A stretch of DNA of 64,000 nt, taken from Talpa occidentalis. Lineage: Eukaryota; Chordata; Mammalia; Eulipotyphla; Talpidae. The stretch's first letter is position 1. Each line of letters opens with the position of its first letter. Location: contig NW_023604295.1 in the NCBI RefSeq assembly GCF_014898055.3, positions 66,675,730 through 66,739,729 on the forward strand. The letters run 5' to 3'. The notes beneath the pieces are model-generated. The model was not told where the DNA came from and ran no database searches. It worked only from the letters and a program-made list of their open reading frames with translations. This document shows, one piece after another, positions 35,669 to 48,985 of the stretch. The position numbers were made by a program, and so were the translations under genes.

Positions 35669-38484
35669 AAACCTAAAATACTAAAATGGCAGTTACACAC
35701 AAAATGAAAAACAATGGCTAAGAATAGTTATGCTTGGTTCCACAATTATCCTGGTTCCTTTTTAAATAGATGATTGACAATTGATAGGGTGGCAAACACC
35801 AGGCCTTGTAGTATGAGAAAAAGTTAAGATTTAAGAACATACTAGTTTAGTATGTAGTTACTGAATGCTTGTTATTTTTAGCCTCTCAGAAGTGACATTA
35901 CTCACTGGAGAGAATACAGAGCTAAGATATGCATAAACAATGTTGTTCATGTATTTGTGATAATATCCTTTCTTGTAAAATGGCTCTTCCTTGTGCTTCT
36001 GAAGATGAAACAAGTGGAAAGGAACTTTCATTACAACTTTAGATTCAATATTAAATTCCCATACAATGCTGTGACTATGCTGAATAATTTATATTTAAAG
36101 TATTATAGAATCACATTAATGCTGGTTGTATTGATTGATAGAAAAAAAAAAAGAACCTGAGAAGAATTCACAAAGTGTAGTCACTGGTGAATAATTTGAT
36201 TTGGGTAATATTTAATTTTCCATTCTATTTTACTAATCCTTTTCAAATATTCTATTGTAAATATACACAAATTTCATATTTAGGTAAAATTTATTAATTT
36301 CTTTGAAAATCTGAATGTCTGAGTAGCCTGGTCCCTCCTATATTCTTAGTCCAGATTTTTGCATTTATGAGTTCTAGATATTTTAACTGTGTGCTACATG
36401 TCTGACTTCTCTGTATAGCATACAGTTGCTTTTCTTTAGGTTAAATCAAAAGCACAATACTTCTCTTTCATTTGCCTTTGGATATCTTGGCATAGGCTCC
36501 TTATAATAAACTTTTTTTTTCAGTTGTTTTAAGAAATAGCTACAGAATAGACATTCTTTGGGTTAACCATAGTGTTTCATTCACCTATCTCTTTATAAAG
36601 ATGTATCAAATAATTCTCTTTAATTTTTTTTTTTACAATTTCAACTCACAAAATGCTAGACTTGAGTATCTTGAAACAACCTGTTAATATCCACTTATGA
36701 AAAGTGCCTACTGCTATCCTGGGAGACCACCATCTGTCAACACCTAACCCCACATTACTCCTACTGAGAAAAGGATGATGCCACATTGTTGTCCATTAGC
36801 ACACATACTGTCTTCCCCTTGCTAGCCCCGTAAACTGTAGAGATGACTAGACTGTGCCTATGCTAACATCCCACAGCCATCACTGCCCCCTTTAATTTGC
36901 TCTGCTTGATAGACAAGTGACTGCTTAAAAGGCCCCTCAATGTAACCTTTATAGTCACAGGCACAAAGCCAAAAACAACTCTGTTTCCCACCTACTGTGC
37001 AAATAATATTAAAGGTGAACTGTCTCCTGACTTCGTTGAAGGCAATCCTGCTGGACTTGGGAGCTGCATGCGCTCCTTAATCAAGAGCCCACTGTGAACT
37101 GGACTATAAAGTCACAGGATAGCAACTGCCAGTGACTAACACATGACATGCTGACCATTCTTGGCAAACTGGAAGTAGGAGTCTGGTGCCAGAAAGGCGA
37201 GATCAATCTTGAAAAAGATGTGGCCATCTGTTGGCACTGCTCACTGGCCCTGCAGGGCTTGGAGATGGCACCAATACTAGTGGTTCCTATTGAATGGTAG
37301 CATTGTATTTCAATACTTAATTGTAAAGGAAAACTTTCTCTCTCCTGAGGTTCTGCTACTACCCAGTTCAACAAGATGAAGAATGTAGAATCAATGAATT
37401 AGACTTCACTGAAGGAAAGTCTTGTTGCTTAATAATAACAAGGAAATTTGTATTTGGCCCATGAGCTATCTATTGATTGGGATTGTTTGGCAATGGCAGT
37501 AGACAAAGTGATACACACCAGTGCAGGATTACTTGGCCCCAGCCAAGGTTACCAGAGTTATCAAATGAAAATATAAGTGCCCACTTAACTTGAATTTTAA
37601 ATAAACAAAATATATGCATATATAATGCATTTGTATATGTATATATATGCATATCCACACATGAATTTAATAAATACCAGATATTTTTAAATGGGAAAGT
37701 CCTTTTAGTTGATCATTTTATACTTTCATTTCAGAGGAAATTGTATATTACTTTTCATTTTAGGGATGTCAATGAATAGTCTTTAATACTTTTCCAAATG
37801 AAGATTTTATTACGAAAAGTGAATTTTAAAAACTCAAATACTGTATTTTTATCTTTCCAAAATCTTGCTAAAGAAAGAAGAGCTCAAAATACTAGAGGCC
37901 TAAAAATTAAGCTTTACTACCACCATCCCTCAAAACATCCAACATCTGGGAAGATTTCTCTTGCATGTTGAGTAACTTGAGACAAAAGAATCCAGGTCAC
38001 TGGCCAAGGGTGGACAAGGAGCTTAGCCATAATCCCTGCTCCTGAAGCACTTTCCAGGATCTCAGGTTGTACCTGTGACCACACTATTGCCATTGCCACT
38101 GCCACTAGCACTTCCCTGTGGATTTCCAGTCACCTTTCTCACCCTAATTCAAAAGTTTCTTACATAGTATCAGTAAAATAATTTATTATACAATAAAAAA
38201 AAATCTTTCACCTTATATTGACATGTAGGATTTGTATTTTATTATATTTCTTTGTTTATAATTTAGCATTTCCTATATAAGTAGTTGGGATGACAACTAT
38301 AAAAAGAGGTTTTAATTTAATTGTTACATACATTATTATAATTACAATAACAAGCACAACTGTAACGCTATGTCTTACCAGAAACTGAACCTAGAGTACG
38401 TCAAATCATGTTATGAGGATAACAATTTAAAAATAGGTTGTTTTGTTGTTGTTGCTATTGTTGTTATTTACATGTTTCAGTGAC
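35669..38484. other. About 2.8 kb without recognised genes
   Basis: The part at 36690-37560 is GC-richer than its flanks and may be an ancient repeat; a 97-codon minus frame at 37081-37374 has no recognisable domain. (TA)n-like runs near 37610-37650. Confidence 0.4.
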
Positions 38485-38578
38485 TAATCAAGGTAAAAGA
38501 AACTAGGTTAACCTGGCCAAGATTTTTTAGCTAGTTAGCGGTAGATGAAGATCTCTGAACCCAGGATGTTTAACTCCA
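38485..38578 (+). mobile_element. MIR-like relic
   Basis: AAACTAGGTTAACCTGGCCA, TTTTTTAGCTAGTTAGCGGT, GATCTCTGAACCCAGGATGT follow the MIR core (GAGGTTAAG...CACACAGCTAG...GAACCCAGG) closely. The next SINE is inserted at its end. Confidence 0.6.
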
Positions 38579-38589
38579 CATTTTTTGTT

Positions 38590-38831
38590 CTTTTTTATTA
38601 TTATTATTTACACAGGAACTGGGGTACAGGCCAGAGGCATGGGAAGGTGAGAGAATTCACCAGAGACAGAGTGGGGAGCAGAACAGGCAGACAGACCAAA
38701 GACACTTCTGAGAGTAGCAGCGTGCAGGGAAGGAGAGGTCTGCCACACCATGTGGGTATCTCCTTGGCTGGCAGGGACTTGAACCCACATTGCAGAGGCT
38801 GAGGACAGCTTCACAATGCTGGAAGGCCCAG
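38590..38831 (-). mobile_element. Older SINE with a damaged head
   Basis: Minus-strand copy with TSD CATTTTTTGTT at 38579-38589 and 38832-38842. About 25 bp of the tRNA-like head, including the A-box, is missing between CTTCACAAT and GGAAGGCCC, so the Pol III promoter is broken. Confidence 0.85.
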
Positions 38832-38842
38832 CATTTTTTGTT

Positions 38843-40559
38843 TTTATATTAAACTCTGTTTATTCTATGTAGTATTAAAAAAGTAAGAAGTTAGATTTCT
38901 ACCACAAAGGCACTTCTGCAGGGAGAACCCAGACATGAGAAATGAGGATATTCCTTTCGGTCACTGCAGATATAAAGAGAGTGAATCAATTTCTCTTAAG
39001 TTTTACAACTTATTCCTAAGAAATTAACTAAATTGGCAATTACAATAATGTATATGGAATCATAAGTACCTTTTCCTATTGAATTTAACTGAAATGACCA
39101 ATTATTTCTCACTAATCAGCCCAATATTAATTCTACTGACAGAGCATTTCCCATCCTTGATTCTTAATGTACATTTTAATGTATTTTGTAAAAGATAATA
39201 GATTTTCCAAGAAAGTCTATGATTCATGCAGTTTTCTAGAGGACAGAATGAAACCACAGAAAAATGTGTTGTAGACAGTCAGTGTGCCCTCTAATGCTGG
39301 GTGCTATAAGCAAAAAATCAGCACAAACTCACACGTACAAAACACAACATGCACACCAATGAGCTCAAAAGAAAAGAAGATTAAGGAGATGTTCCTGCAT
39401 TCATCTTACCACTTATTTCAAATTCTATGTCCATGAAGCACCATGTCACTCTCTGTCCTCTGATTTGACATTTCCTGTGTCCTGTCACCAGTGTGAGTCC
39501 CAACTACTGTAGCTGCATCCCTAGCAGAGATTTACACACCTGCCCATCCCCCTCACCATTAGATAGGGCACAATCAAAAATGCATGTTTTGCTGAAACAA
39601 GATCACCAAGGGCACATAATTTTGTGGGTTTTTTTTTTCTTCATTACTCAGGGATGCTGAGATATATTCTAAGAAAACAAAACAAAAAATTCAAAAATTT
39701 TTACATAGTAAGAGTATTTGACTACTTTTGGGTACAAATATAAGTTTTATGATATAATGTTTCCCATCATTTGGGTTTTGATTACATTATTTTGGTTTAA
39801 TTCCAATGTGGATTCGGTAGCAATGGTCTAAGAAAGGTGATCCCCTTTCTGAACTCTAGGAAATAAATCATAATTGGTTTAAGCCCAAGTGTTTATCCTA
39901 TACCCTTCTGCAAGGGCAGTTTCTGGGTTGGTGACACTGTTCTTCCCTATGATATAAGATAGCTGGGAACTCCTGGAAATCATTCTCTTGACAGATAAAA
40001 GAAAAAAAAGGTCTAAGGCAAAATCTATCCAAAGGCAAAATCTATCTTTCTTCATGTACTTAGCAGTAACTATTTGGGACTATGTAGCTTGGATCTGCAT
40101 CAGACATTTTGTAATCAAGAAGGGCAGACAAGAGACTTACAATGAAGTCAAGCAGAACCTCCATATTGCCCAGCTGCCAAATCTAACTGGTCTCCTTCAA
40201 CTCATAGTACAAAGATAGTGACACTCAAATTTCTGTCTATAAATCTGTTGTTTGTAGCTAAAGCATCCAAAGTGTTAAAATACCACTTCCTACTATTTTT
40301 TTATAAACTTATGATTTTTTCATATTATGAGATGATGATTTTTCAGTGATCTCAGGGTAATATGCCTATGTTTTCAGTTAGCCATTGTGAACTGTGGCAA
40401 ACAGGAGAGTGACATAGATTAGGTAGTTGGCCTTTCTCTAGAGCAATAGTGGTTACAGCTAATAGTGTGTGTAAAAAAGAAACTGTTGGAGCAGCAGAAA
40501 TCTGTTCAACTACAAAACAAACTGTGATCTCCCAGCATCCAAATCTTGGTTTTTAAATA
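38843..40559. other. No recognised genes
   Basis: AT-rich. Short direct repeat GGCAAAATCTATC near 40017-40047. Confidence 0.4.
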
Positions 40560-41110
40560 CCAGTAAAAGTTACCAAAGTAATTGGAGAAATGGATAATTC
40601 TAGGGTGAAACAGAAAATACAAGATGAGTCTGGAGCATTTGGCAGTGCGAGACTGCAAGGGAGTGCTCAAAAATCAAAAGAATGACATTATGTTAAAGAC
40701 TCTCAGGGAACAACCCGAAAGAACAAATTCTGGCGAAAGTGGGAACTATCTGAGAAACAAAATAAACAACCTGCGCCTGTATTGCATTGTGCATGAACCC
40801 ATATTGATGTAAATAAATGCTGGGGTGGGGGCAGAAATGAGGGGGAGAAAGAAATTCTAAAAATGCTAAGTAGATGGTTCTCCCTTCTAGACTAGATGGA
40901 ATTTAAACTCCTCTCATTTGTGTTTTGGCTGAGTTCTGTGATTTATTTCCAAAGAACAGATTAGCAGAGGGCAAAATAGTAACTGAAAGGGAGAAAACTG
41001 GCAAACTTGACCTTAATCAAGTGATCAGGCTAAAGTCAACAGGGCTATACTATACTTTAACTTTGTAACTCTTCTGTAAATCTGAAATCATTCCAAAATT
41101 TTTCATTAGA
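40560..41110 (+). mobile_element. Ancient L1 3'UTR
   Basis: AGTAACTGAAAGGGAGAAAA, CTGGCAAACTTGACC, AATCAAGTGATCAGG, TAAAGTCAACAGGG and the terminal TTTGTAACTCTTCTGTAAAT / CTGAAATCATTCCAAAATTT occur in the order of old L1 3'UTRs (L1M group by memory). The 5' limit is unclear. Confidence 0.6.
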
Positions 41111-42253
41111 TAACAAAGATGATTATGGTCTGTAACTATAGGAGAGAAACTAGGAAAATGGATTCTAACACATTTTATTTCAAGATTATTACAGTATAAT
41201 ATGTTAACACTGCTGAGGATGAGTCCAGAGATCCAAATACCTGCTGCTACTTCATAAAAGACTATTAAAAGCACGCATATCTTCAAAAGTCAGGACTGAG
41301 ACCACAAAACCAGACCGTCTTTGATCTTATGAATGAGTCTGATATTATCTCTATTGCTTTTGAATGATTCCATATGCATATTAAACAAGTGAAACTTTAA
41401 TTTCAATAATAATTTACTTAAGCAAAATGACAGCAAGGACATTATCAAAAATAAAAACATTTGTGAAACTGAATTTTTTTCTTGAATGTACTTTAATAGC
41501 ATTTCTTCCATTTGCACATTCTAGACATGGAAGGCACATAGTAATAACTATTTCTGATACTTAAGTTGGTTGCTATGGTTACTCTGCAGCTGTGATGTAA
41601 CAAAGAAAATTATTAAGACTTTTTTATGAAGAAGCAAATACAGCTTAGCTTTGCAAAAATGTCATTAATTTCATGAGGAGGGGAAGAGATGAATGTATTT
41701 ATATTGGAAATTCAAAAACATATATGAAGGGGCAAAACTATGTGCCCTTGAGAAATAGAATTTCCTTTCTGAAATGAGAACACATTCAAAATTGTTATGG
41801 TAATCATCCTTTTGCATGCAATGGGTGAATATATTTGCATAGGATGATACTTAATAACACAAATACAAAAAGGATAGGGCAGAAGCAGCAGATATATGTG
41901 ATGAACAAAAAGGATTACCCAAACATTGCCCCCAAGGTTGTCAAATCCTTCTAAATACTTGCCAGTGTATATACAGGCACTCCACACCAGGATCAAAAAT
42001 AATGTCATGTTTTGAGTCATTTTTTGCTCCCCAGGGTTCTTAGGTAAATTGCCTTATGAAGAGCAGGTAACCAAGATCTGAAAAGTTTGAGTTTTAATAA
42101 ATCGTTCATTGTGCCTGCTTCAAACTTCAATGAAATGCCCTTTGACATGTGATATGCTGACATATTAATTGTAAAAAGTTACTCCACAGTAGATGCTAAA
42201 TGTCAGGACCTTAGCATGCAAAATATATTTGTCCTACTTAAACAGGAAATCAC
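41111..42253. other. No recognised genes
   Basis: A 102-codon minus frame at 41712-42020 shows no recognisable family. Confidence 0.4.
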
Positions 42254-42267
42254 CTCTCTTTGTCTTT

Positions 42268-42800
42268 TTTTTTCAAGTTCTAGCTTTTTATTTATTTTTT
42301 AAAAATAAATTTTATTTTTATATTCCCCATACAATTGCAACCCCCTTATTTTGACCCCAATCCCTCCCCTCCCTGCCCCCCCACCCCCATAGAGTGTCTC
42401 TGGTTCATAGTTTTTTCTTGATTTTGATTTTCACTTTCTTATAGTTATTCATTTTCCTGATCCCTTATTTAAGTTTTCTAGATTCCTGCTATGAGTGAGA
42501 CCATCCAGTATTTTTCTTTTTCTTTCTGGCTTATTTCACTGAGCATGAGCCCTTCCAGCTCCATCCATGTTGCTGTAAATTGCATGTGTTTATCTTTTTT
42601 GAATGCTGAGCAATATTCCATGGTATATATGTACCACATCTTCTTGATCCAGTCATCTATTTTTGGGCATTTGGGTTGTTTCCAAAGCTTAGCTATTGTA
42701 AACAGTGCTGCTATAAACATAGGGGTGCAGGTGTTCTTTGGAATTGATGTTTCTGTGTCCTTTGGGTAATACCTAGGAGTGGAATTGCTGGATCATATGA
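42268..42800 (-). mobile_element. 5'-truncated L1 with 14-bp TSD
   Basis: Minus-strand insert from an A-tail (plus T-run at 42268) through the G-rich 3'UTR (plus C-rich 42361-42388) to the ORF2 C-terminus; the minus frame at 42478-42720 encodes [18 protein letters not shown], the usual L1 ORF2 end. Perfect TSD CTCTCTTTGTCTTT at 42254-42267 and 42801-42814. Between the outer T-run and the L1 end lies an 11-base non-L1 segment (42274-42284), a possible short 3' transduction. Confidence 0.93.
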
Positions 42801-42814
42801 CTCTCTTTGTCTTT

Positions 42815-45238
42815 AAGTGAGTTTTTCATTGTCTCAAGTTCCTTGACAGAACTGATGTCATAACTAAAAAGAAAAATAATGCAAATTTAGCTATTTATTT
42901 AATTAGTAATAAAGGCAAAACCCTTATAATACAACTTGACTGGAGCTCAGTTTGAGATCTTTTTCATAGAACAAGTAGATTTTAGGGACTGACTTAATGC
43001 TGATCTCTAGACTTAAATTTCCCCACTAATAAAGGGTAATATAATGTAGTGTAAGACTTTGTATTTGTTCTGTTCTCTTAACTCCTGAGGAACTAATATG
43101 CAACAACTGAAAAAATAACTCCACACTCTGTTAGAATAGTACAGATGATCTCTGTTGGAAAAAAGGATCAACCATGTCTGGAATCAAAGATGGAAATGAG
43201 TCATTACCAATCAATGAATCAACAGTAAAAAAGCTGCTTTCTACTTGGTTATTGATTAATATACATGACTGTAGAATATATAAGCATCATGTGTGACTAA
43301 TTTTTAATCTTAACTTGGAGAAAAATACTCTGTGCAAAATTAAATAAATAAAGATAATGATCTAGAAATGAAAGGAAGCCAAGTATTTTATAAGTTCTAT
43401 CTTCCAAAAATTAATTTTGTTTTAAATGATCAAATTATCATTTTTCTGCAGTGGCTGCTAAAACCTGACTTTGTATCACTTTCTAGAATTTTCTTTTGGA
43501 GTTGTCACAAGTCAAATTTTATTTTCAGTCTCGTTTGCCTCTATAGCTATAATCAAAACCCCAGGAATCAGGTTTTACAGTCTTGTTTTCATGTGCTAAG
43601 CAAACTATCAGGTATTTAGAGAATAAATGAGTTTATGGTTTTTATAAAATAAAGGCACTAGAATGACCTCATGTAGATTGTCTCAGTATCGATGGGATAG
43701 TCAGTAATTTAGGGAACTGTTATAGAATTAGTACTTTTTCTTGATGCAGAAATCCTTTGAGAGGTGTTGATAACACCTGATAATATGTGTTGGCCTTTAG
43801 AACTGTTTTCATCTCCTTTTTCAAATGCTGTAATTTGAAATCCTGCACTCATATCCTGGAAAGTTTGGCCTCTGACTTCTTATTTCCCTGAACAAACATC
43901 ATAATGGCAACTTCCTTTTTCAAATGTAAGCCCTCTCTTTCAGAATTTTAATCCAGTTAGTCCTTTTCCTGTAGAGTGTAATTGATACTCAGGGCTTATT
44001 CTGTCTTTTTCAAGGAGTCTTCATTATAAAAGTTGTTAGCTTTGTAGTCTCCCCTCACAAGCTCTATTTCCAGGAAAATAGATGAGAAAAACTTCTTTAA
44101 TAATTGCACAATTAGTTGGCATTTCCTCCTATGCTTTGTTTAATTTTAGCTGAAGATTAATATTAAGCCTTTTGGCTTCAAGCAATATAAAATGTCCCAA
44201 AGTTAGAATTTAGGTAAGGGAGTCAAATTTTTAATTTTGGGAGAAAATTAATGGGGGAAAATATCATGTTAAAGAATTACTTAAAATAGAAATTATTCTA
44301 CAATTTATATGAAGAGAGTTTTGTACATACATTACTCCCACATGCAAGACCTGTCAGGACCTTAAGGACTATTTAAATAGCTAAAAAAAAAAAGTATTTT
44401 TTTAAGGACTTTTCAACTTCATACTGCCACTGTGAAAATCTCATTTGCAATGTGTGATCCTGGAAGATTCTTGTATGAAATTGATTCAACTGACTTCAAA
44501 TACATGGCATTATTGATCAGTGACTCAGCTCCCTGAGACTTCCACCTACAAAATCTGATTTCTTTTTCCATCATAAATGGATGCAGTTTATTGATATCAG
44601 CAGTTAGCAACACAACAGATCATCCTCTGCAGAGTCCTCATTTCAAGGTGATGAATTCTTTTTGTTCATGTTAATGGTTAAGTTAAATTCCCTCATAAAT
44701 GCCACATACCTTATCCACTTTGATTACATAATGGGGTAAATGAATCAAAAGGATTGACTGTTTATTATTGCCCCATGGGAAATCTTAGAACCCGCTTTTG
44801 TGTCTTCTATATGGAAAGCATCTTTTATTTATTACCCTCTAATTATTGAAGTAGACAATTGATTTGTTTAATTAATATCTAATATTTTCTCTTAGCAAAT
44901 AGTGGAATTGCAAGAATTTATGAAAATATTCACATAGTTCATTATTTACTTGATTGAGATTTATAGAGAGAAAGATTCTCTACTTGATGACCCCTATATA
45001 AAAAGTTTGATGTAGAAAATGATGACCAGGGTAGGATTTCATTGAACATACATCCAATTTTGTTGGAAAATGTACATTTTCATTAACTATCTTACCATAG
45101 TTGCTAAAACCTATATTCAACTTTAGGAAAAAAATAGATCATAGAGAAAGAAAAGATAGTTGTGCATAGGTCTTGTCTCTTTAATTTAGATGCTTAGAAA
45201 TTTTTTTGAACATGAAAATCTACTAAATAATCTATTCA
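42815..45238. other. About 2.4 kb without recognised genes
   Basis: AT-rich. No repeat or coding unit that I can support. Confidence 0.45.
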
Positions 45239-45250
45239 AAATGTTGAATA

Positions 45251-45534
45251 TTGGGGCCTCCCTGGTGGCACAGGGGTTAAAAACAGTGTTATGAGCTATT
45301 GCAGCCACTGCAGCCAGAGTTCTATTCCCGGCCCGCCAAGGAGAAACCCACATGGTGCAGCAGACCTCTGCTGCCTCACCCTCTGCTCCCTGACCCACCA
45401 AGCCCGCTGCTCCCCTCAGCAGGATATTTCAGTAGATTTGCCTGTTCTGCTTCCCACTCTCTCTGGTGAATCCTCTCAACCCTTGCACGTCTGGCTTACA
45501 CCCCAGTTCTAGTACGCATAAATAAATATTTTTT
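45251..45534 (+). mobile_element. Older-subfamily tRNA-derived SINE
   Basis: Plus-strand: head GGGGCCTCCCTGGTGGCACA, CCCCTCAGCAGGATATTTCA, tail CTAGTACGCATAAATAAATA. TSD AAATGTTGAATA (45239-45250) versus AAATGTTCAATA (45535-45546), one mismatch. Contains about 20 extra bases (CCCTGACCCACCAAGCCCGC) before the CTGCTCCCCTCAG block. Confidence 0.9.
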
Positions 45535-45546
45535 AAATGTTCAATA

Positions 45547-47125
45547 GAGACATATTCCTAAATTTGTAATAGGAAATAAAATTGCTTGAGGAAATAAGAA
45601 GTTTCAGACTGTCCTTTCTGCCAACAGAAGCAGCATCATCAGCCTAATATTTAAAAATTACAATCTGCACTGGAGCCAGGGACTGTTCAAATAACCAATA
45701 AAAGGCAATTGTAACTGCTGACAAAATAAATTGCTGAAGGAAACCTGTGACAAAGGCAATTAAAAACTTTTCTTTTTCTAACCAGGAAATGCCTTGCCTC
45801 AGAAAAAATGTGGCACCTGATTTCCTTAACTTGTAAAGAATGCAGTAGAAAAGTTAGTGCTAGCAAAGGAATATTTTTTCTTCCTCTAATATCAGCTTTA
45901 AAAATCTTTCTATTTTTCACTGGAATGCATTTATGTGCTATTTTGTTGTGCTTTAATGCTTGATTCAAATGTAGTTGCTAACAAGGCATATCTTTGCCTC
46001 TTGAAGCTCTCATGAACTCTCTCTTCTTCTAATTGCCCAGGAAAAGTGCAGCATCAAGATTCTTGGGCAATAGCTAATCGCTTCTAAGTGGTACAAACAG
46101 CAGAGCTTTTACAGAATGAGCAGCAATCATACATGGTGAGCAGATGGCCGCTCTCTACATAAGGGCTACTACCAAAGACATCCTTCATTCAGGATGTGCC
46201 AAAAATCCATAGATGGGTTTATTAACACAGTAGGGTTCTTTTTTTCTTTTCATTACTTAAATGTCTTTTGCTAGTTAACTGAAATTTTAGAGTGCTTATA
46301 TAGGCACATTTTGTCCTATTAATTATGAGGATTCTCAAAGGCCGTTAATACTGACTGCATCTCAAATACCTTTTGCATCCTCAGTAATTCACTGCTTGAC
46401 TTTGAGTTTTAACTGATTACTAGGTGTAAAGGTTGCTTACAGTCAGGATAGGGCTCAGTCAATGAAGTTCTTGCTATTTTGAAAGTATTTTCCACGTTTA
46501 GTATTTGAATATTGCTATAAAGTCAAAAAGAAATAAAGGTATGCAGCCCAAAGGAGAATGCAGAGGCTTTTTTAAAATTTTAGTTTTAAGTAAGCTAGCT
46601 TTTTAAATTTCAGTGTTATTTATTTAAATTGTAAGGCTGTCAATTTTTTCCCAGACTTTCCATAGTAATTTATATGTAGCCATTGGATACAAAGGGCTAG
46701 TGTCCGGATACCTGCAGCACAGTGTACTGTTGTGTATTTTCTGGTTGAGAGCTAGAGGAATTAGCACCTTTGAGCCAACAGGCTCCTTAAAAAAGGAACT
46801 ACTTTATTGTAGTCTGATTGGTTAGTGCCAAAAAGTGGAGGCAGGAACTTGGGTTAGATTAGTCTTGGATAAGTCATACCTTGGGTCTAGGATTTATTTT
46901 TCTAAAAAGATATTTGATATGTCTGATAAAAAAAACCTTCTGGATTATTAGATTCACAGTGCCATTTATTGTGCTTTAACTATAACTCATAAAGAAGAGT
47001 CATCTAACTATGAGGCTCACTGGACATAAACTTTTAAAGGGAAATAGAGCCCTCACAAACAACATGTTCTGTTGCGAGGGCTTATGGGATACTATCTTTT
47101 TATCAGCCTACGGTTTAGATTGTTA
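45547..47125. other. About 1.6 kb without recognised genes
   Basis: The 45900-46220 part is less AT-rich and holds several TAAT-core motifs, which may be noncoding regulatory DNA; nothing in the sequence proves it. Confidence 0.4.
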
Positions 47126-47142
47126 AAAAATAATATGTGATA

Positions 47143-47315
47143 CTGCAGGGGAGGAGGAGGGAGAGGGGTCTGAGGGAGGGAGGGAGGAGCACAGGCGACT
47201 GAGGTGACGGTGCACAGGTGCATTGGTGAAGGAAACTCTATGGGGACTACACCTGAGGGGGTGGGGGGAAGCAAATATTATTTAAAAATGAACAATGCTG
47301 TAAAAAAATTAATAT
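47143..47315 (+). mobile_element. Very short L1 3'UTR insertion with 17-bp TSD
   Basis: Only the last 173 bp of an L1 of the second 3'UTR type (GCAGGGGAGGAGGAGGGAG, GGTGCATTGGTGAAGGAAAC, GGGGACTACACCTGAGG, AAAAATGAACAATGCTGT, A-tail). Perfect TSD AAAAATAATATGTGATA at 47126-47142 and 47316-47332. Confidence 0.93.
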
Positions 47316-47332
47316 AAAAATAATATGTGATA

Positions 47333-48834
47333 TGACTGTCACCATTATTTTGCATTTCTATTTTATTAATGGAGGAAAAATTTAATAATTTAGTGTATAA
47401 AAAGAAATATTGCATCTCAAGGAAAGTCATATTTATTCAGCATCCCTATTATGAATCCTACAGTTTGAACATAAATCCATAAATCTTAGAGAACATAAAA
47501 TTATTCTTTTCAGGTAGACACCTTTTAGCCTCCCATTTCCAGTCCTCAAACAGGTCATTGGTTTGCTAATTGCTCACCACAACCTAGGTTTTAATCACCT
47601 GATCCGTCAACCAGACTTCTCACACTTACTTTATTCATCTTGTCGGTAAGTGACATTCTTGGTAATGAAAACAACGAATCTATTGATAGCATCCCTCAAT
47701 GGAGTGGAAGGCATCCTACTTTAGCTCTGGCTTGGAAACCAGTCTATTCTATTACGATTGACCTTCTCTTGCTGATTACCACACAAATCATAGTCCTCTA
47801 CCCCCTTCCCCATCTATTAGAGTATTTATCCTGCAGCCTCTCAATTGCCTGACTGCCGTTGGTAATTGGATTCATGTTTGAAGCACAGCACTGTAAGGAA
47901 AAGCCTGGAATAATTCAAATGGAACACCCTGGCCTAAGGCTGAGACCATATGTTACACTCAGATTTGTATCAGTGAAGCATATTGCTTTAGCAACAAGGA
48001 AACCATCCGAATGTCCTAAAATTGTTTTATATTAGAAGTTAATTTATTTAGAGCTGTCAATATAATCTAATGTCCACAAAATAATATTTAAAATGGAGTA
48101 ATTACTCAATTTCACAAAATATTTAAAAGAAAAAAGCTTGGAAAATTGTCCCTCTCTCTCCTTCTGAAACTTACACTCTGCCATAAGTAGTTTTGAATTA
48201 TGTAATATAAGAATTAAAAAAAGTCAAACATTTGGCAGCCACTCTTTCTTCAGCACTTACTACTCTATATACACATACAAGCATTCCAATTTTGTGTTAT
48301 CTGAAATTAATGAGTTGTTGCTGATGTTCCACTACTTAAAGGAGGCAAATAATTTCCTTTATAAATTTGCAAATGGTGGCAGAATAGTACATATATAGTT
48401 AAAAACATATGATATGAAAGTAACTAGACCATACCTTTAAACTACATGCCATTGATAGATTGATAGTATCTTGCTACCCCTCATGACTTCCTCCCTCCCT
48501 TGTGCTCTTTATTATGGATCTGAAGGAAGATTTTATAAATTTTGAAATGCTACAGAGTTTTATTTCCAGAAAGGGAAAATTGTTCTTTGTTGAAAATGAT
48601 GAAATTATTATTTAATGGAATTGGGCTCCATTATTCACATAAAACCTAGTAGTATACATGAATCCCTATGAATTATTTCAACAATAATTAGCCTATTAAT
48701 GGATCATCCAAACATCTACCTCATAATATCTTCTGGTGAAATAGCTATGAAATATCTAATTTGTCCAATTTTGCAAATAGATAAGTTGTACAATGCAAGC
48801 AAGTACTTAAAACAATTAATTGAAAAGGGTATGG
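47333..48834. other. About 1.5 kb without recognised genes
   Basis: AT-rich. 47530-47990 is less AT-rich, contains TAATTG cores, and carries a 70-codon plus frame at 47640-47852 with no recognisable domain. Confidence 0.4.
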
Positions 48835-48985
48835 AATTCTATTTCTTATATTTAAAGCATGTGAAATTCTTATATTATTTAAATTCTTATATTATTTAAA
48901 TTCCTATATATTTCTTATATTATTTAAAGCATATGAAATTATATTTCTTAAGAAATTCTATTTCTTATATTTAAAGCATATAAGC
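48835..48985 (+). repeat. Degenerate AT-rich tandem/duplicated block
   Basis: ATTCTATTTCTTATATTTAA followed by AGCATGTGAAATT at the start is echoed near the end (ATTCTATTTCTTATATTTAA, AGCATATAAGC). Between them are tandem TTCTTATATTATTTAAA units. Confidence 0.8.

Noticed and set aside
37081..37374. 97-codon minus frame in a GC-richer stretch
   Set aside because: Could be an old retroviral or repeat remnant, but I see no catalytic motif to support it.
48835..48985. CRISPR-like repeats
   Set aside because: No regular spacers; it is a degenerate AT-rich duplication in a mammalian genome.
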